Assembly: GCA_016872605.1 (NCBI GenBank)
Contig: VGZI01000039.1
Span: 1-37,116, forward strand
Source: Planctomycetota bacterium
GTDB taxonomy: Bacteria > Planctomycetota > Planctomycetia > Gemmatales > Gemmataceae
Length of the DNA stretch: 37,116 nt
Direction: 5' to 3'
Shown here piece after piece: positions 16,988 through 25,058 of the stretch. The translations under genes and the position numbers were made by a program. The notes beneath the pieces are model-generated. The model did not search any database. It saw only the letters and a program-made list of their open reading frames with translations, and had not been told where the DNA came from. Position 1 is the first letter of the stretch; every line of letters begins with the position of its first letter.

Positions 16988-17133
16988 GGGTTCTTTCCCC
17001 TTTTGCCCGGTCCACGACAAAACATCATCGATTACAAGCGGTCGGAACTATATCGGCGAACGCATTCCACGCAAGAGAAGAATCGGCATGTTTTAGTCGA
17101 TTCATGAAACTAAGAGTCTAGCCGGCAACCCAC

Positions 17134-17203
17134 GTGGGGCACCTTTTCAACGTGCCATAATCCGGAAAAACTCCGGACGTGGCACGTTGAAAACGTGCCC
17201 CAC
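17134..17203. repeat. Palindromic repeat, family B copy 1
   Basis: The 24-base arm 17134-17157 (GTGGGGCACCTTTTCAACG...) is inverted at 17180-17203 with one mismatch, around a spacer that holds TCCGGA twice. The same arm sequence recurs at 33004-33059. It lies in the gap between the small lipoprotein gene and the alpha/beta-hydrolase gene. Confidence 0.88.
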
Positions 17204-17262
17204 AGGCCTTCCCGGATAACCTCCAACACCGCTTGCCGCTTCGCGCTCGCGTCGCGCATTCG

Positions 17263-18120
17263 TCACGTCTGACGTTGCCATCCATCGATCGCCTCGATCA
17301 GCGCTGTGCGAGCCTCCGTGTAGAAGTGATTCGCGCTCGGTATCGTCATGACCTTCAGCGTTGGTCGCTTGCGTGCCAGTTCCTCAAGTGCTTCCGGCGC
17401 TTGCTGGAATGCCATGTTGTCAGCGACCTCCAAAGCGCCCAGTGTCGCCAGCACCGGACATCGAACCGCGGACACGAATCGCAGGTAGTTGTAGCGTTCA
17501 TCCGGGCCATATTTTTCGACATAGCCGGCCGCGGTGATGACGAAGGGCAACGGCAGCTTGACATCAAGCAGTGCCATCGGTTGGCCCGCCTGCATCAAGG
17601 CGTCGGCACGCTGGTACGTTTCAAGGAACGCCGGGCCTTCGGAGCTTTCGCAAAACCATGAGTAAGACAAGCGCGGCGGCGAAATGGCGACGACGTTGGC
17701 TACGTGAAGATCCGTTTCGTGAGCGAGCGCGTACAGGCATTTGACTGCGCCAAGACTATGGCCCACGAGGCCGATTCGCGGCCCGACTCGCTCCTTCAGG
17801 AATTCGACCCATGCAACGACATCGCGCCGGCAGTCGTCCACGACTTCATAGGCTGCGCCAAGGCGACGCCCGCCCTTCAAAGTGACGGCATTGCTCACGC
17901 CATCGTGGCCGCGCGTATTGACGCGCAGCACCGCACATCCACGTTCCAGGCAACGATGGCCGATATCGTCGAAAAGCGTGGAAGCGTAGAAATTGCCGCC
18001 GGTTCCGTGGATGCAGACGACGCCGTCGACGGGCCATTGGCTGGGCACAGTCGGCGTTTGCAGCATGCCGTCGAGGCGTACACCGTCACGAGTAGTCGTT
18101 TGCACGAGATCGACGAGCAT
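17263..18120 (-). CDS. Alpha/beta-hydrolase
   Basis: A 285-residue cytoplasmic alpha/beta-hydrolase. Features: HGTGGN at 38-43 (oxyanion region), nucleophile elbow GLVGHSLGAVK with Ser122, and SANHFYTE with the His near the C-terminus. Nothing marks an export signal. It resembles acyl/peptidase-type hydrolases acting on small esters. Start ATG 18120; the upstream codons MIKKPWGERSEPQGSGLP come from repeat family E, so the longer frame from 18177 is rejected. It follows the SDR gene by 53 bp on the same strand, so the two may be cotranscribed. Substrate unknown. Confidence 0.85.
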   Translation of the reverse strand: MLVDLVQTTTRDGVRLDGMLQTPTVPSQWPVDGVVCIHGTGGNFYASTLFDDIGHRCLERGCAVLRVNTRGHDGVSNAVTLKGGRRLGAAYEVVDDCRRDVVAWVEFLKERVGPRIGLVGHSLGAVKCLYALAHETDLHVANVVAISPPRLSYSWFCESSEGPAFLETYQRADALMQAGQPMALLDVKLPLPFVITAAGYVEKYGPDERYNYLRFVSAVRCPVLATLGALEVADNMAFQQAPEALEELARKRPTLKVMTIPSANHFYTEARTALIEAIDGWQRQT

Positions 18121-18130
18121 TTTCGGCAAC

Positions 18131-18169
18131 CCTGATCCCTGGGGCTCGCTGCGCTCGCCCCAGGGCTTC
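18131..18169. repeat. Palindromic repeat, family E copy 2
   Basis: CCCTGGGGC and GCCCCAGGG flank TCGCTGCGCTC, the same core as 8061-8100. It sits between the SDR stop (18174) and the alpha/beta-hydrolase start (18120), within a likely shared transcript. Confidence 0.8.
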
Positions 18170-18173
18170 TTGA

Positions 18174-18953
18174 TCAATAGAGCAGTACGCCGCCGCAGAT
18201 GTTGTACGCCTGGCCCGTCACCATGCGGGCTTCGTTGCTGGCGAGATATACGGCAAGCGGAGCGACATCTTCGGGCTCTAGGCGTCCGCCAATTGGCGTC
18301 ATCGCCTTCTCGACTTCCTCAAAGGTGATGCCGCGGCGTTTGGCGTCGTATTCGAGTCGCTTGTCGTTCATGACGGTATGTACGGGGCCAGGACAGATGG
18401 CATTGACGGTAATTCCTTCCTTGGCGATTTCCAGCGCGAGCGTTCGCGTCAAGCCCAACAAGCCATGCTTGCTGGCAGCATAAGCGGCGCCGTGCAGGCT
18501 CGGCATCTTCCCGTTGATCGATGCGATGTTGATGATCCGCCCCCACTTCTTCGCGCGCATGCTTGGCAGCACCGCTTTGCTGAGCTTGTACGGAACCGTG
18601 AGGTTGAGATAGAGCGTTCGCTCCCAAAACTCGTCACTGAACTCGGCAACGGGCTTCGGATCGGAACTGGAACCGATGCCTGCGTTGTTGACGAGAATGT
18701 CGATCGGCCCCAACTTGGCGGTCATTTGTTCGAGGATCGTCGTGGGGGCGGCGCGGTCCAAGAGATCGGCCACGATTGCGATCGCCTTGCCACCTGCCTT
18801 TTTGATGGCATCGACGACCTCCGCGACTTCGCTCGCCGTGCGAGCGGTGACTCCAACCTCGGCGCCGGCATCCGCAAGGGCCATGGCGATCGCGCGACCG
18901 ATGCCGCGCCCGGCGCCTGTCACGAGTGCGACGCGATTTTGCAGTGAGAACAT
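18174..18953 (-). CDS. Short-chain dehydrogenase/reductase (SDR)
   Basis: A 259-residue classical SDR using NAD(P)H. The cofactor motif TGAGRGIG is at 12-19, NNAG at 89-92, the catalytic Ser145 in NIASING, and YAASK (Tyr158, Lys162); the ending GQAYNICGGVLLY is typical. Fold and residues fit an alcohol/keto-acyl type oxidoreductase; the substrate is not given. ATG 18953 has GGAG 7-8 bases upstream; the four codons before it (from GTG 18965) overlap that site. The alpha/beta-hydrolase gene follows 53 bp later on the same strand. Confidence 0.93.
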   Translation of the reverse strand: MFSLQNRVALVTGAGRGIGRAIAMALADAGAEVGVTARTASEVAEVVDAIKKAGGKAIAIVADLLDRAAPTTILEQMTAKLGPIDILVNNAGIGSSSDPKPVAEFSDEFWERTLYLNLTVPYKLSKAVLPSMRAKKWGRIINIASINGKMPSLHGAAYAASKHGLLGLTRTLALEIAKEGITVNAICPGPVHTVMNDKRLEYDAKRRGITFEEVEKAMTPIGGRLEPEDVAPLAVYLASNEARMVTGQAYNICGGVLLY

Positions 18954-19026
18954 GAATGTCTCCACAGTTAGCTGGAAGCGCAGACGACCAACTCCTATCG
19001 CCGGTTGCGAGTCCGGCTAACTGAGT

Positions 19027-19278
19027 TTGACAGCGCACCCTGATTTAGTCGCGGAGCGACAAAAGCCAGTAGCCAGGGTCGTAAGACCCTAAAAAGGCAG
19101 GGCCTCAAACAGAGCCGCGGAGCGGCGAAAGCGACGTAACTTCCCCCCTTTCGCCGCTCCACGGCTTTCGTCCTGATCCGCCAGGTCCTGGGTCTTGCGA
19201 CCCTGGCTATTGGCTTACGCCGCTCCGCGGCCTAGACGGCAGCTTCTCCAAAGCTTCCGCGTGATGGTGCGCTGTCAA
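19027..19278. repeat. 252-bp nested palindromic element with 13-bp terminal inverted repeats
   Basis: This fills the gap between the SDR start and the amidohydrolase end. The terminal arms are TTGACAGCGCACC (19027-19039) and its inverse (19266-19278). Inside are nested inverted pairs: 19050-19058 with 19221-19229 (9 bp); 19064-19089 with 19190-19215 (24 of 26 matching); and 19114-19131 with 19148-19165 (17 of 18). The whole can fold into one long hairpin or cruciform. No open frame of interest is inside. Its end is 2 bp from the amidohydrolase stop at 19280. It could be a miniature mobile element or a structured RNA. Confidence 0.85.
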
Positions 19279-19279
19279 G

Positions 19280-20224
19280 CTAGTTCAATCCATAGAACCG
19301 CACAGCGTTATCGTGAAAGAGCTTGCGATTATCCTGGGCCGTGCGATTGCGCGCAATGTTGCGCAGCGCCTCAACCCACTGACGGTAGGTCGCACGCAGC
19401 GTGCAGACCGGCCAATCGCCGGCGTACATAACGCGATCCGGCCCGAATACGGAGAGCGTATGGTTGATGACCGGGGCGAGATCGTCCGCGGCCCAGCGTT
19501 CGCGGGCCTGCACGACGATGCCGGAGATTTTGCATACGACGTTGTTCAAGCGAGAGAGGCGTTCCATGTCGCGTTGCCAGGGTTGGCGATCCTTGGCGTA
19601 TACTGGTCCGTTGCCGCAGTGATCGAGAATGAAGCGGGTGTTCTTGCATGCCTCGACGAGCTTGAGCGCGTCGCCGATTTCGCCGTGCCGCATGCAGAGA
19701 TCGAAGGTGAGGCCGGCGTCGCCGAGTTGTTGCACGCCTCGCACGAACGCCGGAGTCAGACAAAAGCCAGGCTTGGCGGTAGCCGAGTGCAGCACTTGGC
19801 GAACGCCTTTGACGAAGCGATGGCCGCGAAACCGCCGGATGTACTTGGCGAAACCTTCCTCCGCCGGCCGCCCGCCAATCACCGCGGCGACCAGTGGCGT
19901 GTTCGCCTTTTGACAGATGTCGATCACATAGTCGGCCTCGGCGTTGTGCTGCTTTGGATCGACATCGACCTCCATATACACGCCCTTGACCACGTTCAAT
20001 CCGTCGATGGCCGTCTGATAATCCTTCATGACATGACTGCGCGCCAGCGGCGAGTTTTTCTCCAGCCACGGCAGACGAAAACGCGTCAGGTCCCAAAGAT
20101 GAACATGCGTGTCGACGATACGCGGCATCTGCCCCTCCTGCGTCGGCGCCGCCTCGGCGTCCCCAGCAATCGCCCCGATCGCGCCTCCCATGGCCGCCCG
20201 TTTCAACAGCTCCCGGCGTTGCAT
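19280..20224 (-). CDS. Tat-exported amidohydrolase-2 family protein
   Basis: A 314-residue protein of the amidohydrolase-2 (TIM-barrel metal-dependent hydrolase) family. A twin-arginine N-terminus (MQRRELLKRAAMGGAIGAIAG) marks export. The metal site starts with DTHVHLWD, and later features include FILDHCGNGP and RVMYAGDWPV, the pattern of L-fuconolactonase-like lactonases. A lactonase/hydrolase acting on a sugar lactone is the likely family role, but the substrate is not readable. ATG 20224 was chosen because GGAG lies 8 bases upstream; ATG 20239 and the longer frame to 20269 are less likely. Confidence 0.9.
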   Translation of the reverse strand: MQRRELLKRAAMGGAIGAIAGDAEAAPTQEGQMPRIVDTHVHLWDLTRFRLPWLEKNSPLARSHVMKDYQTAIDGLNVVKGVYMEVDVDPKQHNAEADYVIDICQKANTPLVAAVIGGRPAEEGFAKYIRRFRGHRFVKGVRQVLHSATAKPGFCLTPAFVRGVQQLGDAGLTFDLCMRHGEIGDALKLVEACKNTRFILDHCGNGPVYAKDRQPWQRDMERLSRLNNVVCKISGIVVQARERWAADDLAPVINHTLSVFGPDRVMYAGDWPVCTLRATYRQWVEALRNIARNRTAQDNRKLFHDNAVRFYGLN

Positions 20225-20290
20225 GACGAATATCTCCATCGCTTCAGAGTTACCCACTCCGTTGGTCATTGTAGGGCGCTAAGCGAAATG

Positions 20291-20449
20291 TCTCACCGCA
20301 GAGCACGCAGAGTGCGCGGAGAGAGTATTGGAAAACAAACGGGAAGCATGCCAAGTCACGGCAACACTGCCAGCTCGCGAGGGGCCGGGAGGACGGGCAT
20401 TTTCCTTCATTCCCACTTCTCAGCGATCTCTACGTTCTCTGCGGTGAGA
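20291..20449. repeat. Palindromic repeat, family C copy 1
   Basis: The arm 20291-20303 (TCTCACCGCAGAG) is exactly inverted at 20437-20449, and the match continues imperfectly for about 30 bases inward on each side. A related pair is at 24903-25049. The stretch 20225-20614 (390 bp) upstream of the amidohydrolase holds this repeat and the terminator at 20514-20536; I see no gene in it. Confidence 0.75.
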
Positions 20450-20513
20450 AATGCGTTGCGATTTGAAATTGCTAGTTGATAATTGTCTATTACTAATTCC
20501 CCAACAAAATGAA

Positions 20514-20536
20514 CGACCCCCGACAGGCGGGGGTCG
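20514..20536 (-). terminator. Hairpin terminator after the Pro/Tyr-rich secreted protein gene
   Basis: CGACCCCCG (20514-20522) and CGGGGGTCG (20528-20536) form a 9-bp stem with a 5-base loop. Read on the minus strand it is followed by TTCATTTTGTT, a T-rich tract, and it lies 79 bp beyond the stop of the gene ending at 20615. Confidence 0.75.
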
Positions 20537-20614
20537 CTTGGAGAATCGGATTGTAACGACCGATGGTGGCGCCTCCTTTCGGAAAGAAGGTCGCCCCGGT
20601 ATCCTCAGCAGCGA

Positions 20615-21166
20615 TTATCGGCTGCTGCCGTACCAGTAGTACGGGTTCGGCTGCCAGGGCTGATACGGGTTGTAGTACATCGGCATGGAGTAGGTCGGAT
20701 AGTACATCGGCATTGGGTAGTAGTTCGCCTGCGACACGCCGTACGGATACGCCATCGTCGTGCCCGGCATCGTCGGGGGGCCGACGGGAATCGGCGCCGG
20801 CGGCGTGAACGTCGGAGGCGGCGCCGGTCGGTCCGTCGCATGCGAATGATCGTAGGCGTGCATCGGCGGCATGTGCGGCAATCCGCAGCCGGCCCATGGC
20901 GGCGCCCCAAACGTCATCGGCAGGCAACCGCTCGCAACACCACACGGCGACGGATTGCAGCCATCGCATACCAGGTTGCCCCAGCAAATCGGCGTGAACG
21001 CGTTATACGGCCGACACGTGATGTGCGTCACATATCGGTTATGGCGATGCCACAACGAGCTGGGATGGTACGGCGAAAGCAGCCCGAAGAACGCACTCGA
21101 TTCGCCCGCGAACAGGGCGAGCCAGCAAAGACTCAAGAAGCCCGCGGCAAGGAGATTTCGTTTCAT
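20615..21166 (-). CDS. Secreted Cys- and Pro/Tyr/Met-rich protein of unknown function
   Basis: A 183-residue protein with a signal peptide (MKRNLLAAGFLSLCWLALFAGESSA). The middle holds Cys clusters (CWGNLVCDGCNPSPCGVASGC, then AGC) that may form disulfides. The C-terminal half is Pro-rich (PPPTFTPPAPIP), then Tyr/Met/Pro-rich (YYPMPMYYPTYSMPMYYNPYQPWQPNPYYW). It has no known domain; the composition suggests a surface or envelope structural protein. ATG 21166 has a weak ribosome site (GGGGC). A terminator follows at 20514-20536. Alone in its region. Confidence 0.78.
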   Translation of the reverse strand: MKRNLLAAGFLSLCWLALFAGESSAFFGLLSPYHPSSLWHRHNRYVTHITCRPYNAFTPICWGNLVCDGCNPSPCGVASGCLPMTFGAPPWAGCGLPHMPPMHAYDHSHATDRPAPPPTFTPPAPIPVGPPTMPGTTMAYPYGVSQANYYPMPMYYPTYSMPMYYNPYQPWQPNPYYWYGSSR

Positions 21167-21475
21167 ATCGGCCCCATCTTGGTTCGGCGCGAGCGAAATA
21201 GATGGACCATCGTCGTGATGCCCTTCTTTCGCCCGGTTCATCATCGACAATGTGAACTGCCAGAATTGTCCACCATTTGCTCAGGCGCATGTCTGAATTT
21301 GTCGACGGAAGCGTGCAAATCGCAAATTGCGCAGATAATGCGCGGCTCGCATGACGCGCTATCGATGAGAACAAAAGACTGAGAATTCGTCAAATTGACT
21401 CAAGTCCGGCCGATCAGCCCGGAGCGCCAGCGACGGACCTCGCATTCCCATCGCTGGCGCTCCGGGTTGGTAACT
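21167..21475. other. Non-coding interval with a family D-type inverted repeat
   Basis: This 309-bp gap between tsaD and the Cys/Tyr-rich gene contains no credible gene. Its only structure I see is the inverted repeat at 21418-21466. The part nearest the Cys/Tyr-rich gene should hold that gene's promoter, but no clear -35/-10 pair stands out. Confidence 0.6.
21418..21466. repeat. Palindromic repeat, family D-type copy
   Basis: CCCGGAGCGCCAGCGA (21418-21433) is exactly inverted at 21451-21466 with a 17-base spacer. It lies just beyond the tsaD stop (21476), so it may act as its terminator. The consensus (GCCCGGAGCGCCAGCGACGG) resembles the repeats at 24094-24151 and 35055-35109. Confidence 0.8.
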
Positions 21476-22495
21476 TCATTGATTTCCAAGATAAGTAGGA
21501 ACCGCATCCAGGTCGAACGGCGCAAACTCGCCGGCGCGCCACTTTTCCACGGCGACAGCGGCCATGGCGGCGTTGTCGGTGCATAGGTTCGTCGGCGGGA
21601 TGAACAGATCGACGCCTTGGCTTTGACACATCTCTGCGAGCGCTAAACGAAGAGGCTTGTTGGCGCTGACGCCGCCGCCGACGGCCAACCGTTTCTCGCC
21701 CGTCTCGCGTAGTGCCTGCCGGCACTTGGCGACGAGCACATCGACGACGGCTTGCTGAAAGCTGGCGGCGATGTTGGCGCGCGTCGGCCCCGGTTCGGGC
21801 GGCGGGCCTTTTGTCACGCCGTGGCCATGGAGCGCGTAGCGCACGGCCGTCTTCAAGCCGCTGAAGCTGAAGTCGAGCCGATCCTCGTGCAGAAACGAGC
21901 GGGCGAACGGATACGCCTTCGGATCGCCCGAGGCCGCCTCGTGTTCGACCGCCGGGCCGCCGGGGAAGCCCAGGCCGAGAATCGCTGCCACCTTGTCGAA
22001 CGCCTCGCCGGCCGCATCGTCGATGGTGCCGCCCAAGAGGTCGAATTCAAGCGGCGTTTGGCAATGAAACAGCGATGTATGTCCGCCGCTGACGACCAGG
22101 CCGACGCAAGGAAAGATGTCGCGTCCCGCCGCCATGCGGGCCGCAAAGATGTGCGCCTCGATGTGGTTGGCGGACAGGAGCGGAACATCGAGCGTCAACG
22201 CCAACATCTTGGCGGCGCTGACGCCTACCAGGAGCGCGCCGACGAGCCCCGGCGAGTTCATGACGACGACGGCGCCGATGTCGGCGAGTTTCACGTTCGC
22301 CTGCCGAAGTGCCTCGTCCAGCGTGGGCAGAACTTGTTGCAGATGGGCCCGCGCCGCGACTTCCGGCACGACGCCGCCAAACCGCGCGTGCAGATCGACC
22401 TGCGATGCCACGACATTGGCGAGGATGCGCAGTTCGTCGGTGAAGATCGCGACCGATGTTTCATCACAGGAGGTTTCGATCGCGAGGAAATTCAT
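21476..22495 (-). CDS. tsaD: tRNA threonylcarbamoyladenosine (t6A) biosynthesis protein TsaD
   Basis: A 339-residue TsaD/Kae1 protein: with TsaB, TsaE and TsaC it transfers the threonylcarbamoyl group to A37 of tRNAs reading ANN codons. The start MNFLAIETSCDET and all family motifs are present: NHIEAH with metal ligands His111 and His115, VVSGGHT, LGGTIDDAAGEAFDK, GLKTAVRYAL, and the C-terminal NLCTDNAAM with the third ligand Asp. Length is normal. It is an essential cytoplasmic housekeeping gene and a reliable anchor for this chromosomal segment. ATG 22495 matches the family start; the ribosome site is weak. A hairpin follows at 21418-21466. Confidence 0.97.
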   Translation of the reverse strand: MNFLAIETSCDETSVAIFTDELRILANVVASQVDLHARFGGVVPEVAARAHLQQVLPTLDEALRQANVKLADIGAVVVMNSPGLVGALLVGVSAAKMLALTLDVPLLSANHIEAHIFAARMAAGRDIFPCVGLVVSGGHTSLFHCQTPLEFDLLGGTIDDAAGEAFDKVAAILGLGFPGGPAVEHEAASGDPKAYPFARSFLHEDRLDFSFSGLKTAVRYALHGHGVTKGPPPEPGPTRANIAASFQQAVVDVLVAKCRQALRETGEKRLAVGGGVSANKPLRLALAEMCQSQGVDLFIPPTNLCTDNAAMAAVAVEKWRAGEFAPFDLDAVPTYLGNQ

Positions 22496-22604
22496 CCGAA
22501 TTGTCGCCCATTTTGGAGTGTTTAAACGACATGAGCCTGACCAGGTGCGAAACACGATTCGCAAGTGGCCAGGCTCGGCAGCAATGCTTGGATCTGAAAC
22601 TCGA

Positions 22605-24002
22605 TCATACCAACCCCGCGATCGGCTCCCAGCCGGTCATCGTCAGGGCGATCTCGCGCGGCAATCCGGGGATGAGGCGGACCTCGCCGAGTTCCATCAG
22701 CGAGTGCATGATCGTCGCGACAACGTTCTGGATGCGTACCGGTTGCGAGGCGGGTTCGCCAGCGTTGGCGTTCGATCGGCCGATGACTTGGCCCATGCGC
22801 AAGCCGCCGCCCGCGAGCAACAACGGCGCCAGCGTGCCCCAGTGATCGCGGCCGCCCTGGCGATTCAACCTTGGCGTTCGGCCAATCTCGCCGCAGACGA
22901 CGAGCAGAATCTTGTCGTCCAGCCCGCGAGCGTGAACGTCTTCGATGAACGCCGACAGGGCGTGATCGAGCGGGACGCCCATGTAGCCGAAGCCCTCGCC
23001 GACCGGGGCGTTGTTGACGTCGGCGTGCATGTCCCAGACGAAGTTGGTGGTGACGGTGACGAACCCGGCGCCGCGCTCACACAAGCGACGGGCCAGGAGA
23101 AGCAACTTGCCGAGCGTCTTGGCGTTGTCGACATAGTTGTTGTAATTGTTCCAACGCCGATCGATGTTCTGCGGCTTCACCAATTCCGAAGTATCGTAGG
23201 CAGCCACCAGACGCGGATCTTCCTTGGACAGATCGAACGCATCCGCCACGCCGCCAAGCACAGTTGTTAGCGCTTGCTCACGAACGCGGTCCATGCCGTC
23301 GACGGTCGCGCGTTCGGCCGCCGACCACTGCACTTCATCCAGCTGATTGAGCAGCGCCCGACGATCGTTCAGCCGGCTCATCGGCAGTGCGAGGCGCATG
23401 TCGCTTTGCAGCGTGCTGCCGGTGGAAGGATCGAACGGAGCATAGCCGTTGCCCAGCATGCCGGTCGACGCGAATCGGCCGAAGGCCTGCGTTCCCGGTT
23501 GGGTGCTGGCATCGACGGAGCGAGGCAACAAGAGCACGTTCGTCGGCATGCCGGTGTCGGGATGATTGCGCCCGGCAACACGCGAATAGATCGAGCCCAG
23601 ATTGGCGCCGAAGCTATCGCGGCCGACGACCGGTTTGATGTCGTGATTGCCGTCGCCCGGCACGTAGGAACGCACGACGCTGACCTTGTCAGCCAGGGCG
23701 GCGAGCTTGGGAAACGTGCCGCCGAACGTGACACCGGGGATGCGCGTCTGCACCTGCCCGGTGACGCTGCGAAATTCGGACGGCGCCGTCATCTTCGGAT
23801 CGAACGTCTCGATTTGGCTCGGCCCGCCATGCAGAAACAGAAAGATCACCGAACGATCTTTCAGCACTGGGCGGCGTTCCGGCGCCGCCAATGCCTTCGT
23901 CTGCAACAATTGCGTGAGCGACAACCCGCCCAGAGCCAGGCTGCCGATCTGCAGAAACGAACGCCGATTGAACCGATCGTCGCGATCGAAAATGGTAAGC
24001 AT
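22605..24002 (-). CDS. DUF1501 (Tat-exported) protein
   Basis: A 465-residue DUF1501 protein with a twin-arginine signal (FNRRSFLQIGSLALGGLSL). Family motifs include FLFLHGGPSQIETFDPK near residue 55, DMHADVN, VCGEIGRTPRLNRQGGRDHWGTLAPLLLAGGGLRMGQVIG and a closing LPREIALTMTGWEPI. It probably has the alkaline-phosphatase-like fold, exported folded; the reaction is unknown. ATG 24002 follows GGGGGGAC at good spacing. It is not near a DUF1549/1553 partner. An inverted hexamer pair TACCGG/CCGGTA (24028-24043) sits about 30 bases before the start and could be an operator. It is only distantly similar to the DUF1501 protein at 3568-4968. Confidence 0.93.
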   Translation of the reverse strand: MLTIFDRDDRFNRRSFLQIGSLALGGLSLTQLLQTKALAAPERRPVLKDRSVIFLFLHGGPSQIETFDPKMTAPSEFRSVTGQVQTRIPGVTFGGTFPKLAALADKVSVVRSYVPGDGNHDIKPVVGRDSFGANLGSIYSRVAGRNHPDTGMPTNVLLLPRSVDASTQPGTQAFGRFASTGMLGNGYAPFDPSTGSTLQSDMRLALPMSRLNDRRALLNQLDEVQWSAAERATVDGMDRVREQALTTVLGGVADAFDLSKEDPRLVAAYDTSELVKPQNIDRRWNNYNNYVDNAKTLGKLLLLARRLCERGAGFVTVTTNFVWDMHADVNNAPVGEGFGYMGVPLDHALSAFIEDVHARGLDDKILLVVCGEIGRTPRLNRQGGRDHWGTLAPLLLAGGGLRMGQVIGRSNANAGEPASQPVRIQNVVATIMHSLMELGEVRLIPGLPREIALTMTGWEPIAGLV

Positions 24003-24093
24003 TGAAAGTCCCCCCGATGAATATGCGTACCGGTAGGCCGGTATTGGTTATATCACATTCTCATCGGCAATGCGAGCAGAATCTCATGAGTTT

Positions 24094-24151
24094 ACGAACC
24101 GGAAGCGAAGGCGATGGGTGGCACTGACCGTCGCTAACGCTTCCGGCTCGT
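24094..24151. repeat. Palindromic repeat, family D copy 1
   Basis: ACGAACCGGAAGCG at 24094-24107 pairs with an inverted arm 24131-24151, matching about 18 of 21 over the extended arm. It lies between the divergent DUF1501 gene and the alpha/beta-hydrolase gene. The same core recurs at 35055-35109. Confidence 0.75.
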
Positions 24152-24161
24152 CAAAAAAGAG

Positions 24162-24878
24162 GTGGGCGTCTCCGTGCGGCAAGCCCTGATCTATCTTCCG
24201 GGCCTGGATGGAACCGGCCGGTTGCTGCATCGCCAGCAGCGCCTGTTCGAGGACTTTGACGTGCATTGCGTCGCGTACCCGCATTGGCCACCGATGACCT
24301 ATGTGCAACTCGCGGATCTTGGCGCCGATGCGATGGAGTGCAGCGCGGGGCGGAAGCCGGGCGTCGTCCTTGCCGAGTCGTTTGGCGGCGCGGTCGCGAT
24401 GACGTTGGCACTGCGCCGGCCCGACCTAGTCGAACGGCTCGTGCTCGTCAACACCTTCGCTTACTATCCACGGCGGCCGATCATCGAACTTGCAGGGATG
24501 CTTGGTCCGTGGATGCCCGAAAAACCGAGCCACCCGGCGACGCGCGGCATTCGCGGCCTGTTCTTCTTCGGGCCGGACATTCCCGATTCGGAGCGCGACG
24601 AGTGGTGGTCGCGCACGGCCGACGTGCCGATGAGCGCGTTCGGCTGGCGCTTGCCGATGATCGCGGCACTTGACCTGCGAGCGAGCCTGGCGTCGATCAC
24701 CATCCCGAGCCTGGTGTTCGCAGCGCCGAACGATCGCGTTGTGCCGCCAGACGCCGGGCGCGACCTGGCGCGGCGCCTGCCGCGCGCACGTATGCTGCAA
24801 TTTCGCAGCGGGCATGCGGCTCTGATTCATTCCCGCGTCGATGTGGCGCATTGGCTAGCAATGGATTGGGAAGTGTAA
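24162..24878 (+). CDS. Alpha/beta-hydrolase (acyltransferase/thioesterase-like)
   Basis: About 238 residues with an alpha/beta-hydrolase fold and no signal peptide. LIYLPGLDGTG (9-19) forms the oxyanion strand; the nucleophile elbow is VLAESFGGAVA with Ser73; the acid is in APNDRVVPP; His in SGHAALIH. Start is uncertain: GTG 24162 is the longest; GTG 24174 has AGAGG 11 bases upstream. The gene points toward the LuxC gene (convergent, 180 bp gap holding a repeat). Such hydrolases can release acyl groups, so it may feed the adjacent LuxE/LuxC pair as LuxD does in light-emitting bacteria; that link is inference from position only. Confidence 0.85.
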   Translation: MGVSVRQALIYLPGLDGTGRLLHRQQRLFEDFDVHCVAYPHWPPMTYVQLADLGADAMECSAGRKPGVVLAESFGGAVAMTLALRRPDLVERLVLVNTFAYYPRRPIIELAGMLGPWMPEKPSHPATRGIRGLFFFGPDIPDSERDEWWSRTADVPMSAFGWRLPMIAALDLRASLASITIPSLVFAAPNDRVVPPDAGRDLARRLPRARMLQFRSGHAALIHSRVDVAHWLAMDWEV

Positions 24879-24902
24879 CCGACTGCAAGGGCTTGGACGA
24901 TT

Positions 24903-25049
24903 CCTCACCGCAGAGATCGCAGAGACAGGCGAGGAGATTGTGACATGATGCCGGCAATCTCCTCACAGAATTTGAACGTGACTCGGCGCCTTGACGGATT
25001 CGCCATCGGTGTTTTCTCTGCGGCCTCTGCGATCTCCGTGGTGAGAAAT
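24903..25049. repeat. Palindromic repeat, family C copy 2
   Basis: CTCACCGCAGAGATCGCAGA near 24904 pairs imperfectly with an inverted arm near 25013-25049 (CTCTGCGATCTCCGTGGTGA). It lies between the convergent alpha/beta-hydrolase and LuxC genes and may end both transcripts. It is related to 20291-20449. Confidence 0.72.
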
Positions 25050-25058
25050 GGAAACGAA

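Noticed and set aside
22116..23270. 384-codon plus-strand frame across tsaD and DUF1501
   Set aside because: It spans two genes and their gap, with no motifs; antisense artefact. The same applies to the plus frames at 3520-4689, 9853-10890, 26231-27397 and 19313-20479.
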